From Lachnospiraceae bacterium UBA4631 (lineage in GTDB: Bacteria; Bacillota; Clostridia; Lachnospirales; Lachnospiraceae): 64,000 bases of DNA. Made by a program: the position numbers and the translations under genes. The stretch is from the NCBI GenBank assembly GCA_002406015.1, contig DHMX01000014.1, forward strand, positions 62,001-126,000, given 5' to 3'. This document shows positions 1 to 8,075 of this stretch, one piece after another. How positions within the stretch are numbered: position 1 is the first letter of the stretch; each line of letters starts with the position of its first letter. Below the pieces are notes generated by a model, which saw nothing but the letters and a program-made list of their open reading frames with translations, ran no database searches and was not told the origin of the DNA.

Positions 1-1121
1 CAGCAGCAACAACAACCAATATCAACCTGCCATTCATTACTGCAACTGCAGAAGGACCAAAGCACTTTGATATGGATTTGACAAGAGCAAAATTCGATGA
101 GCTGACAGCAAGCTTGGTAGACAGAACCTCAGGACCTGTTCAGACCGCATTGAAGGATGCAGGCTTGACCGCCGCAGAGCTGGATAAGGTATTGCTGGTA
201 GGTGGTTCTACACGTATTATCGCAGTACAGGAAATGGTTAAGAAGCTGACCGGTAAGGAACCGTTTAAGGGCATTAATCCGGATGAGTGTGTAGCAATCG
301 GTGCTTCTATTCAGGGTGGTAAATTAGCCGGTGATGCAGGTGCAGGTGAAATCCTTCTGTTGGATGTTACACCACTGACATTGTCTATTGAGACTATGGG
401 TGGTATTGCAACACATCTGATTGAAAGAAATACAACCATTCCTACCAAGAAGAGCCAAATCTTCTCTACCGCACAGGATAATCAGGATGCCGTTGATATT
501 AACGTAGTTCAGGGTGAGCGTCAGTTTGCAAGAGATAATAAGAGCTTGGGACGGTTCCGTCTGGACGGTATTGCACCGGCAAGAAGAGGTGTTCCACAGA
601 TTGAGGTTACATTTGATATTGATGCAAACGGTATTGTAAATGTATCTGCTAAGGATTTGGGAACCGGAAGCGAACAGCATATTACCATTACTTCAGGAAC
701 TTCCATGTCCGATGATGATATTGAAAAGGCAGTAAAAGAAGCTGCAGAATATGAAGCACAGGATAAGAAGCGTAAGGAAGGTATTGAGGCAAGAAATGAT
801 GCAGACTCCATGGTATTCCAGACAGAGAAAGCATTAGATGAGGTTGGCGATAAGCTGTCTGATTCCGATAAGTCTCAGGTACAGGCTGATTTACAGGCAT
901 TGAAGGATGTTCTGGCTAAGGCGGATGTTGAAAATCTTTCCGATTCAGACATTGAAGAGATTAAGGCAGGCAGAGAGAAATTAATGAATAGTGCACAGAA
1001 TCTGTTCTCTAAGCTATATGAGCAGAATGGTCCTGGTGCAAATGCAGGTACCGGTACTGCAAGCCCGGATTATTCATCCGATGACGGAGATGTTGTAGAC
1101 GGAGATTATACAGAAGTATAA
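1..1121 (+). CDS. dnaK: Chaperone protein DnaK (Hsp70), C-terminal part, 5' end outside window
   Basis: The reading frame is open from base 3, so the gene begins upstream of the window. The visible ~372 residues cover the end of the ATPase domain (LLVGGSTRI, INPDECVAIGA), the substrate-binding domain (LLDVTPLTLSIET, then NGIVNVSAKD) and the helical lid. The acidic low-complexity tail ending DGDYTEV is typical of Firmicutes DnaK. DnaK binds exposed hydrophobic peptides in the cytoplasm in an ATP cycle driven by DnaJ and GrpE. dnaJ follows 117 bp downstream, with a stem-loop in between, as in the usual hrcA-grpE-dnaK-dnaJ order. Identity is very secure. Confidence 0.98.
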   Translation, partial: AATTTNINLPFITATAEGPKHFDMDLTRAKFDELTASLVDRTSGPVQTALKDAGLTAAELDKVLLVGGSTRIIAVQEMVKKLTGKEPFKGINPDECVAIGASIQGGKLAGDAGAGEILLLDVTPLTLSIETMGGIATHLIERNTTIPTKKSQIFSTAQDNQDAVDINVVQGERQFARDNKSLGRFRLDGIAPARRGVPQIEVTFDIDANGIVNVSAKDLGTGSEQHITITSGTSMSDDDIEKAVKEAAEYEAQDKKRKEGIEARNDADSMVFQTEKALDEVGDKLSDSDKSQVQADLQALKDVLAKADVENLSDSDIEEIKAGREKLMNSAQNLFSKLYEQNGPGANAGTGTASPDYSSDDGDVVDGDYTEV

Positions 1122-1133
1122 TAGTTGCGAAGA

Positions 1134-1169
1134 TGCACAGATATATGGTATGATACATATATCTGTGCA
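1134..1169 (+). other. Stem-loop between dnaK and dnaJ
   Basis: A perfect 14-bp inverted repeat, TGCACAGATATATG (1134-1147) and CATATATCTGTGCA (1156-1169), has an 8-nt loop. No T-run follows directly, so it is not a textbook terminator. It could stabilise the dnaK 3' end or lower read-through into dnaJ. The structure is seen directly; the role is inferred. Confidence 0.6.
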
Positions 1170-1238
1170 TATGTGTTAGTGATAAAATTTTTTTCTGACA
1201 CATGCAGCAGAATTAGAATAGTGATAAGGTGATAGACG

Positions 1239-2411
1239 ATGGCAGATAGTAAGAGAGATTATTATGAGGTTCTGGGAGTATCCAGAACAGCCGATGAAGC
1301 GGAGTTAAAAAAAGCCTATCGTGTCCTGGCTAAGAAATATCATCCGGATATGAACCCTGGCGATAAAGAAGCAGAAGCGAAATTCAAGGAAGCGTCGGAA
1401 GCTTATGAGGTGCTGAGCAATCCTGAGAAGCGTGCAAAGTACGACCAGTTTGGTCATGCCGCATTTGAACAGGGCGGCGGACCGGGTGGATTTGAAGGCG
1501 GCTTTGGCTTCGATATGAATGACATGGGTGACATTTTTGGTGACATCTTTGGTGATATGTTCGGTGCAGGAAGAAGCAGTCGGCAGTCAAACGGACCGAT
1601 GAAGGGACAGAATATTAAAACAACGGTTCGTGTAAAGTTCGAGGAAGCAATCTTCGGTACACAAAAGGAATTAGAGCTTCCGTTGAAGGATGAATGTGAA
1701 GTGTGCCATGGAACAGGCTCTCAGCCGGGACATAGCCCGGAGACTTGTCCGAAATGTAACGGTAAGGGTCAGGTTGTAACTACACAGCAGTCCTTATTTG
1801 GTGTGGTACGAAGTGCTACCATTTGTCCGGAATGCTCCGGAAGCGGAAAGGTAATTCGTTATAAGTGCAGCCATTGTGCAGGTACCGGTTATGTAAAGAG
1901 CAAGAAGAAGATTCAGGTTGTAGTTCCTGCCGGTATTGATAATGGTCAGAGTATCCGAATCCGCGGCAAAGGTGAGCCGGGTATCAACGGTGGTGAACGG
2001 GGTGATTTGCTGGTATCCGTATTAGTGGATAAGCACCCGAAGTTCCAGAGACAGGAATACGATATTTATTCCTCCGAACCAATTACATTTACACAGGCAG
2101 CGTTAGGCGGAACCATTCAGATTCATACGGTTGACGGAGTGGTAGATTACAATATTTCTCCGGGAACACAGACCGATACACGAATTACATTAAAGGGAAA
2201 AGGTGTTCCGACCTTGCGGAATAAAAATGTTCGCGGTAATCATTATGTAACACTGGTAGTACAGGTGCCGGATAAGCTGACCGCAGAGCAGACCGATATA
2301 TTAAAGCAGTATGATGCAGCCTCCGGTTCGACTGCAAGACGTTCTACGGATTCAGGCGGATTTAGTTTTGGAGACCATAAGAAAAAGGGATTTGGTGGTA
2401 AAAAGAAATGA
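1239..2411 (+). CDS. dnaJ: Chaperone protein DnaJ (Hsp40)
   Basis: This 390-residue type I J-protein stimulates DnaK ATPase activity and delivers unfolded clients. It has an N-terminal J domain with the HPD motif (KYHPDMNP), a Gly/Phe-rich linker (~75-115) and four zinc-binding repeats (CEVCHGTG, CPKCNGKG, CPECSGSG, CSHCAGTG). C-terminal substrate-binding domains follow, with a short Gly/Lys-rich tail. Length is normal for the family. The start follows AAGGTGATAGACG. The stop codon overlaps the prmA start (ATGA), so the two are translationally coupled. Confidence 0.98.
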   Translation: MADSKRDYYEVLGVSRTADEAELKKAYRVLAKKYHPDMNPGDKEAEAKFKEASEAYEVLSNPEKRAKYDQFGHAAFEQGGGPGGFEGGFGFDMNDMGDIFGDIFGDMFGAGRSSRQSNGPMKGQNIKTTVRVKFEEAIFGTQKELELPLKDECEVCHGTGSQPGHSPETCPKCNGKGQVVTTQQSLFGVVRSATICPECSGSGKVIRYKCSHCAGTGYVKSKKKIQVVVPAGIDNGQSIRIRGKGEPGINGGERGDLLVSVLVDKHPKFQRQEYDIYSSEPITFTQAALGGTIQIHTVDGVVDYNISPGTQTDTRITLKGKGVPTLRNKNVRGNHYVTLVVQVPDKLTAEQTDILKQYDAASGSTARRSTDSGGFSFGDHKKKGFGGKKK

Positions 2412-3385
2412 TATGGAAAAAGATAACCATAGAGACAACCACTGAAGCAGTAGATATGATAAGTTATACCCTCGGCGAATTAGGCGTCGAGGGTATTGAG
2501 GTTGAGGACAATGTTCCATTATCCGAGGCAGAACGGAAGGCAATGTTTATAGACATACTTCCGGAGCTTCCGCCAGATAATGGAGTTGCCCTTGTTTCTT
2601 GTTATATTGATAATCCGGAAACGGATGTGGATGCTTTGGTGGAACAGATAAAACAAGAATTAGAAGCCATGAAGGAATACATGGATATTGGCTCCGGAAA
2701 ACTGACACTCGGAGAAACAGAGGATAAGGACTGGATAAATAACTGGAAGGAATTTTTTCATCCGTTCTGGCTGAATCAGATATTGATAAAACCAACATGG
2801 ATACCGGAATCGGAAGTAGAACGAAAGCCCGGTGACATAATGATAGAAATTGACCCCGGTACGGCATTCGGAACCGGAGCACATGAGACAACCAAGCTAT
2901 GCATCGAGCAATTGGAAAAATATTTATCCGGAAAAGAAACTGTATTTGATGTAGGCTGTGGAAGCGGTATTCTGTCTATTATCGCAAGCAAGCTGGGGGC
3001 CGGAAAGGTATTTGGAGTCGATATTGACCCGCTGGCAGTTGACGCAAGCTATGAAAATTGTGAAGTAAATCACATTAGCCGCAGTCAGGCATGCTTTATG
3101 CAGGGAAATATCATAGAGGATGCAGAGTTTTCAGAGCATATGAGACAGGCAGAGGGCAGCCTTTTACAATATGATGTTGTCGTTGCCAATATACTGGCGG
3201 ATGTGATTATACCGTTAGCAGGAACGATAGCACCCTATATGAAGCCGGATGGAATCTTTATTTCTTCCGGAATTATTAATACGAAGGAAGAGGCGGTTCG
3301 TGAAGCTTTGGTAGCGAATGGCTTTGAAATCATTGAAACGACGTACATGAAGGATTGGATATGCTTCACAGCGAAGCAGGCATAG
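2408..3385 (+). CDS. prmA: Ribosomal protein L11 methyltransferase PrmA
   Basis: This 325-residue SAM-dependent enzyme trimethylates lysines and the N-terminus of ribosomal protein L11. The N-terminal ~110 residues form the L11-recognition domain. The class I methyltransferase fold follows, with the SAM-binding VFDVGCGSGILSI motif (~180-192) and the PrmA signature GTAFGTGAHETT just before it. The start ATG overlaps the dnaJ stop by 4 bp. The dnaK-dnaJ-prmA-rsmE order is conserved in many Firmicutes, which supports the call. Confidence 0.95.
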   Translation: MIWKKITIETTTEAVDMISYTLGELGVEGIEVEDNVPLSEAERKAMFIDILPELPPDNGVALVSCYIDNPETDVDALVEQIKQELEAMKEYMDIGSGKLTLGETEDKDWINNWKEFFHPFWLNQILIKPTWIPESEVERKPGDIMIEIDPGTAFGTGAHETTKLCIEQLEKYLSGKETVFDVGCGSGILSIIASKLGAGKVFGVDIDPLAVDASYENCEVNHISRSQACFMQGNIIEDAEFSEHMRQAEGSLLQYDVVVANILADVIIPLAGTIAPYMKPDGIFISSGIINTKEEAVREALVANGFEIIETTYMKDWICFTAKQA

Positions 3386-3394
3386 GAGATAGAG

Positions 3395-4162
3395 ATGTAT
3401 CGCTTTTTTGTAGAACAGGCAGCCTGTAAGGGTGACTGTATCAGAATTACAGGTGATGACTGGAATCACATGAGAAATGTATTAAGGTTAAAATGCGGAG
3501 AAACGGTAACGGTCAGTGACGGAAGTGAACGGGAATATATCTGTGAAATCAAGGCATATACAGAAACAGCCGCAGAGCTGCAGGTAGTTGATATTCTGGA
3601 TAGCAATGCAGAGCTTCCAACCGCAATCACTTTATATCAGGGCTTCCCTAAGGGAGATAAAATGGAGCTGATTATTCAGAAAGCAGTAGAACTGGGGGCT
3701 GTCCGGATTGTACCGGTCATGACACATCGAAGTGTTGTGAAGCTGGATGCCAAAAAAGCAGAAAAGAAGGTAGAACGCTATAATGCAATTGCCCTCAGTG
3801 CAGCAAAGCAGTCCAAACGAAGTGTAATTCCGGTGGTTTCTCCGGTTATGAGCTGGCAGGAGGCACTAAGGGATGCCGCAGGACTTGATATGCTGCTGCT
3901 TCCATACGAGGATGCAGAAGGTATGGTACATGCAAGAGCATTAATACAGCAGGCAGCCACAAAGCAATCCGTTGGAATTATAATCGGACCGGAGGGCGGC
4001 TTTGAACGGACAGAGGTGGAAGAAGCGAAGAAAGCGGGTGCAGAGTGTCTGACGCTGGGACACCGGATACTGCGTACGGAAACTGCCGGTATGACAGCAC
4101 TTTCGATTCTGATGTTTGAGATAGAAGCCGGACAGGAGAAGCAGCAGAAGGCAACCGAATAG
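3395..4162 (+). CDS. rsmE: 16S rRNA (uracil1498-N3)-methyltransferase RsmE
   Basis: This 255-residue SPOUT-family enzyme methylates N3 of U1498 in 16S rRNA. It has an N-terminal PUA-like domain (~1-70) and a C-terminal trefoil-knot domain with the diagnostic GPEGGF (~198-203) and LGHRILRTETA (~222-232) motifs. It lies 9 bp after prmA and is almost certainly co-transcribed with it. Length and motifs are those of a functional enzyme. Confidence 0.95.
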   Translation: MYRFFVEQAACKGDCIRITGDDWNHMRNVLRLKCGETVTVSDGSEREYICEIKAYTETAAELQVVDILDSNAELPTAITLYQGFPKGDKMELIIQKAVELGAVRIVPVMTHRSVVKLDAKKAEKKVERYNAIALSAAKQSKRSVIPVVSPVMSWQEALRDAAGLDMLLLPYEDAEGMVHARALIQQAATKQSVGIIIGPEGGFERTEVEEAKKAGAECLTLGHRILRTETAGMTALSILMFEIEAGQEKQQKATE

Positions 4163-4195
4163 GACGAACAGGAAAATAAGGCAAGGAGCAGGAAT

Positions 4196-5341
4196 ATGGA
4201 AGCATATTTTGATAATGCAGCGACTACCCGGGTGGCTCCGGAGGTACAAGACATAATAAAACAGGTAATGGATGTGGACTACGGCAATCCGTCCTCCAGA
4301 CACCAAAAGGGGGTGGATGCAGGTCAATATATAAAGGAAGCACAGGAGATTATAGCTAAAACCCTGAAGGTAGATGCAAAAGAGATTTTGTTTACCTCCG
4401 GAGGTACAGAATCCAATAATCTGGCATTAATCGGAGCTGCCTTGGCAAATCAAAGGCAGGGCAGGCATATTATTTCAACGAGAATTGAACACGCATCCGT
4501 ATATAATCCATTGCTGTTTTTGCAGGAGCAGGGATACGAGATTACATTTCTGCCGGTAGATGCAAACGGAATTGTGGATATGGAAGCCTTAGAGCAGGCA
4601 ATCCGAACCGATACGATTCTGGTGTCAACCATGCTGGTGAACAATGAAATAGGGGCAATTGAACCGGTAGAAGCAATCGGTAAGCTGGTAAAGAGCAAGA
4701 ATCCGAATACCTTATTTCATGTAGATGCCATTCAGGCATATGGAAAAATGAAGATTTCACCGAAACGGTGTAAGATAGATATGCTATCGGTCAGCGGTCA
4801 TAAGATTCATGGACCAAAGGGCGTTGGGTTCCTGTATATTCGGGATAAGGTAAAGCTAAAACCGATTATATATGGAGGAGGACAACAGCATGACTTGCGT
4901 TCCGGAACCGAAAATGTACCGGGAATTGCAGGCTTGGGACAGGCAGCTAAGCTCATATATACAAATCACACAGAAAAAATGGAACAGCTAAGACAGGTAA
5001 AGGAAACCTTCCTTCGAGGAGTTGAACAACTGGAAGGGATTCAGAATCATTCCGGAGAAGCTCCGCATATTGCAAGCATCAGCTTTCAGGGAGTTCAACG
5101 AGGGGAAGTGCTGTTACACGCATTGGAAGCCAGAGGCGTGTATTGTTCTTCCGGTTCTGCCTGTTCCTCGAATCATCCGGCAATCAGCGGAACCCTGAAA
5201 GCAATCGGATTAGAAGAGGATTTGTTAAATGCAACCCTGAGGTTCAGTTTTTCCGTTCATTCAACGGTAGAAGAGGCAGAGTATGCAGTTCAGGTAATTG
5301 CGGAAGAACTTCCTAAGATAAGAACTTTTGTAAAGCGGTAA
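4196..5341 (+). CDS. Cysteine desulfurase (NifS/IscS-like), probable sulfur donor to ThiI
   Basis: This 381-residue PLP enzyme removes sulfur from cysteine to form a protein persulfide. Visible motifs are the PLP lysine in SGHKIHGPKG (Lys203), the substrate-binding His in RIEHAS, and the catalytic cysteine in SSGSACSS (Cys323). thiI starts 44 bp downstream. This pairing matches the NifZ-ThiI arrangement of Bacillus, where a dedicated desulfurase supplies sulfur for 4-thiouridine in tRNA. The dedicated role is inferred from context; a general Fe-S or thiamine role is not excluded. Confidence 0.93.
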   Translation: MEAYFDNAATTRVAPEVQDIIKQVMDVDYGNPSSRHQKGVDAGQYIKEAQEIIAKTLKVDAKEILFTSGGTESNNLALIGAALANQRQGRHIISTRIEHASVYNPLLFLQEQGYEITFLPVDANGIVDMEALEQAIRTDTILVSTMLVNNEIGAIEPVEAIGKLVKSKNPNTLFHVDAIQAYGKMKISPKRCKIDMLSVSGHKIHGPKGVGFLYIRDKVKLKPIIYGGGQQHDLRSGTENVPGIAGLGQAAKLIYTNHTEKMEQLRQVKETFLRGVEQLEGIQNHSGEAPHIASISFQGVQRGEVLLHALEARGVYCSSGSACSSNHPAISGTLKAIGLEEDLLNATLRFSFSVHSTVEEAEYAVQVIAEELPKIRTFVKR

Positions 5342-5385
5342 TTAGCAGTATTAAACAGGATAGCATAGGATGGAGAGATAAGAAG

Positions 5386-6567
5386 ATGGAATATAAATCA
5401 TTTTTAATTAAATATGCAGAAATAGGTACAAAAGGGAAGAACCGGTATGTGTTTGAAGATATTCTATGTAAGAATATCCGTTCTGCCATGAAACGGATTG
5501 ACGGAAAATTTCTGGTACGGAAGGAATATGGACGAATCTTCGTGGATTGCTTAGAGGAATATGACTATGATGAAATGATAGAAGCCTTGCAGCATGTATT
5601 TGGAATTGTGGGAATTTGTCCGGTTCTGGTAGTGCCGAATATGCCATGGGAAGAATTGACGGAATATCTGGTACAGTTTGTGGATGAAAATTATGAGGAT
5701 AAGGAGTTTACATTTAAAGTAAATTGCAGAAGAATTAATAAGGAATATCCGATGCATTCCATGGAAGTCAATAAGGAAGCGGGAGCAGTTTTGTTACATG
5801 CATTTCCGGATTTGAAGGTTGATGTTCATCAGCCGGAGGTTATGATAAATGTGGAACTACGGGATAATATTTATATTTATTCGGTTAAGCTTCCGGGACC
5901 GGGCGGGCTTCCGGTAGGAACCAATGGCAAGGGTATGCTGTTATTATCCGGTGGTATTGACAGCCCCGTTGCAGGATACATGGTATCGAAGCGAGGGGTT
6001 AATCTGGAGGCGGTTTATTTTGATGCACCTCCGCATACAAGTCCGCAGGCAAAGCAAAAGGTAGTGGATTTGGCGAGACTGGTATCAAAATATGCAGGTG
6101 CGGTGAAGCTTCATATTGTGCATTTTACCGAGATACAGGAGGCAATTTACCATAAATGTCCGGAGGATGAAATTACGATTATCATGCGTCGTTATATGAT
6201 GCGGATAGCACAAATTCTGGCAGAGAAAAATGAATGTCAGGCATTAATTACCGGAGAAAGCATCGGTCAGGTGGCAAGTCAGACCATATTCAGCCTGCAG
6301 GTTACCAATGCAGTCTGTTCATATCCGGTATTCCGGCCTTGTATTGGTATGGATAAGCAGGAGATTGTGGATATATCAGAAAAGATTCATACCTATGAAA
6401 CCTCAATACTGCCATATGAGGATTGCTGTACGACCTTTGTGGCAAAGCATCCGGTGACAAAACCGAAGCTTGCGGATATTGAAGCATCCGAGCAGCTGCT
6501 GGCAGGAGAGATAGATGCCTTGATGACACAGGCATTGGATACCGAAGAAGTCATGACAGTCTGGTAA
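5386..6567 (+). CDS. thiI: tRNA 4-thiouridine synthase ThiI
   Basis: This 393-residue enzyme adenylates and thiolates U8 of tRNA. An N-terminal ferredoxin-like plus THUMP region (~1-165) is followed by a PP-loop ATPase domain with the LLSGGIDSPVAG pyrophosphate-binding motif (~185-197). There is no C-terminal rhodanese domain. That is normal in Firmicutes, where the neighbouring desulfurase passes sulfur directly. It also lacks the rhodanese cysteine used for thiazole synthesis in enterobacteria, so a tRNA role is more likely than a thiamine role. Confidence 0.95.
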   Translation: MEYKSFLIKYAEIGTKGKNRYVFEDILCKNIRSAMKRIDGKFLVRKEYGRIFVDCLEEYDYDEMIEALQHVFGIVGICPVLVVPNMPWEELTEYLVQFVDENYEDKEFTFKVNCRRINKEYPMHSMEVNKEAGAVLLHAFPDLKVDVHQPEVMINVELRDNIYIYSVKLPGPGGLPVGTNGKGMLLLSGGIDSPVAGYMVSKRGVNLEAVYFDAPPHTSPQAKQKVVDLARLVSKYAGAVKLHIVHFTEIQEAIYHKCPEDEITIIMRRYMMRIAQILAEKNECQALITGESIGQVASQTIFSLQVTNAVCSYPVFRPCIGMDKQEIVDISEKIHTYETSILPYEDCCTTFVAKHPVTKPKLADIEASEQLLAGEIDALMTQALDTEEVMTVW

Positions 6568-6708
6568 GCTATATTTTTTCGGTCACAAAGCAGGGGATAG
6601 TTGAAGTATTGCATAAAATGGTGTAAACTGAATATAGTTGTGAACCGAAATTGAATAAATTGTGAGCAAAAAGTTAACAAGGAAATATCAGAAAGAGAGT
6701 ATGGAAGC
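6568..6708 (+). promoter_or_regulatory. Intergenic region before mtaB with an inverted repeat and weak promoter-like elements
   Basis: The 141 bp between thiI and mtaB contains TTCGGTCACAA (6578-6588) and TTGTGAACCGAA (6638-6649). These are complementary apart from one bulged base. Between them lies a possible promoter (TTGCAT, 18 bp, TATAGT). If it is real, the repeat could be an operator or RNA hairpin controlling mtaB and the glycan genes behind it. The elements are visible; the function is a weak inference. Confidence 0.3.
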
Positions 6709-8064
6709 ATGATGAGAGCAGCAGAAGGGGATATGCAGGAATTAAAAGGAATAACAGTGGCAACCCTGACGCTGGGCTGCAAGGTGAATCAATATGAGAC
6801 AAGCGGTATGCGTGAACTGTTGGAACAGGCAGGGGCAAATTTAGTAGAGTTTAACCGGTCTGCGGATGTATACCTGATAAATACCTGTTCAGTTACGAAT
6901 ATGGCAGAACGTAAATCCAGACAAATGCTCCATCGTGCAAAGAAACAGAATCCGAATGCAATGGTAGTGGCAGTCGGGTGCTATGTTCAGACAACGCCGC
7001 AGGAGGTTTTGGATGACTTATCTGTGGATATTGTAATCGGAAATAATCGGAAACAGGATATTGTAGCTATCTTAAAGCAGCATTTAAAGAATGTAGGTGT
7101 GTCTGCAGAAACGCCGCAGGAGGATGTATACTGGCTGGATATAAATCAAAAGCAGCCGTATGAGAATCTGAATATTTCGGAAATGACAGAGCATACGCGG
7201 GCGTATATTAAGATTCAGGATGGCTGCAATCAATTCTGCACATATTGTATTATTCCTTATGTCAGAGGCAGAATCCGGAGCCGGAATCCGGAGGATGTGG
7301 TAGAGGAAGTAAAGCGTCTGGCAGCAGAGGGCTGTAAGGAGGTTGTATTAACCGGAATCCATCTAAGCTCCTATGGAAATGATTGGCGGGAGAATCCGGC
7401 AGATTGGCAGCAATTAGATGGAATGGAGCTGATACATCTGCTCCAGAAGGTATCAGAGGTAGAAGGCATCATACGGATTCGTCTTGGCTCACTGGAGCCT
7501 CGGATTATAACAGAGTCGTTTGTAGATGCCTTGGTAAAACTGCCGAAGGTATGTCCGCATTTTCATTTGTCCTTACAGAGTGCGTGTAATGAGACATTAA
7601 AGCGGATGAATCGCAAATATACCATAGAAGAATATGAGAATAGCTGTCGGTTACTGCGTCTGGCGTATGACCGCCCGGCATTGACGACAGATGTTATTGT
7701 AGGCTTTCCCGGTGAGACAGAGGAAGAATTTGAAACTACCTGTCAGAATCTCAAACGGCTGAATCTGTATGAGATGCATATATTCAAATATTCCAAGCGG
7801 CGAGGAACCGTTGCCGAGACATTACCAAATCAGGTATCGGAAGACGAGAAGACGAAACGGAGTGATGTCCTGCTTCAGATGACACAGAGGCAAAAACAGG
7901 CATATGAAGACAGCTTTCAGGGAGAAACGCTACAGGTACTGGTAGAGGAAGCGGCTGGTGAAAAGGGCGAACATTGGTATGTGGGACATACGGAACGGTA
8001 TATGAAGGTGGAGATTTATTCTACAGAGGATGTACGAAATCAGATAGTAGCGGTAAAGCGGTAG
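6709..8064 (+). CDS. mtaB: tRNA t6A37 methylthiotransferase MtaB
   Basis: This 451-residue radical-SAM enzyme converts t6A37 to ms2t6A37 in tRNAs that decode ANN codons. The N-terminal methylthiotransferase domain carries three cluster-binding cysteines (TLGCKVNQYE, NTCSVTN, AVGCYVQ). The central radical-SAM domain has CNQFCTYCIIPYVRG (CxxxCxxC), and a TRAM-like C-terminus follows. The exact subfamily (MtaB rather than MiaB or RimO) rests on the GCKVNQYE pattern. An in-frame ATG also exists at 6733 after GAAGGGG, but its spacing is too short, so 6709 is preferred. The glycan cluster begins only 11 bp after the stop. Confidence 0.93.
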   Translation: MMRAAEGDMQELKGITVATLTLGCKVNQYETSGMRELLEQAGANLVEFNRSADVYLINTCSVTNMAERKSRQMLHRAKKQNPNAMVVAVGCYVQTTPQEVLDDLSVDIVIGNNRKQDIVAILKQHLKNVGVSAETPQEDVYWLDINQKQPYENLNISEMTEHTRAYIKIQDGCNQFCTYCIIPYVRGRIRSRNPEDVVEEVKRLAAEGCKEVVLTGIHLSSYGNDWRENPADWQQLDGMELIHLLQKVSEVEGIIRIRLGSLEPRIITESFVDALVKLPKVCPHFHLSLQSACNETLKRMNRKYTIEEYENSCRLLRLAYDRPALTTDVIVGFPGETEEEFETTCQNLKRLNLYEMHIFKYSKRRGTVAETLPNQVSEDEKTKRSDVLLQMTQRQKQAYEDSFQGETLQVLVEEAAGEKGEHWYVGHTERYMKVEIYSTEDVRNQIVAVKR

Positions 8065-8075
8065 GAGATTATAGG

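Noticed and set aside
7974..8075. Longer N-terminus for the YfhO-like protein starting at 7974
   Set aside because: It would overlap the mtaB coding end by ~90 bp, has no ribosome binding site and places polar residues before the first helix. The ATG at 8076 has a good AGGAG site.
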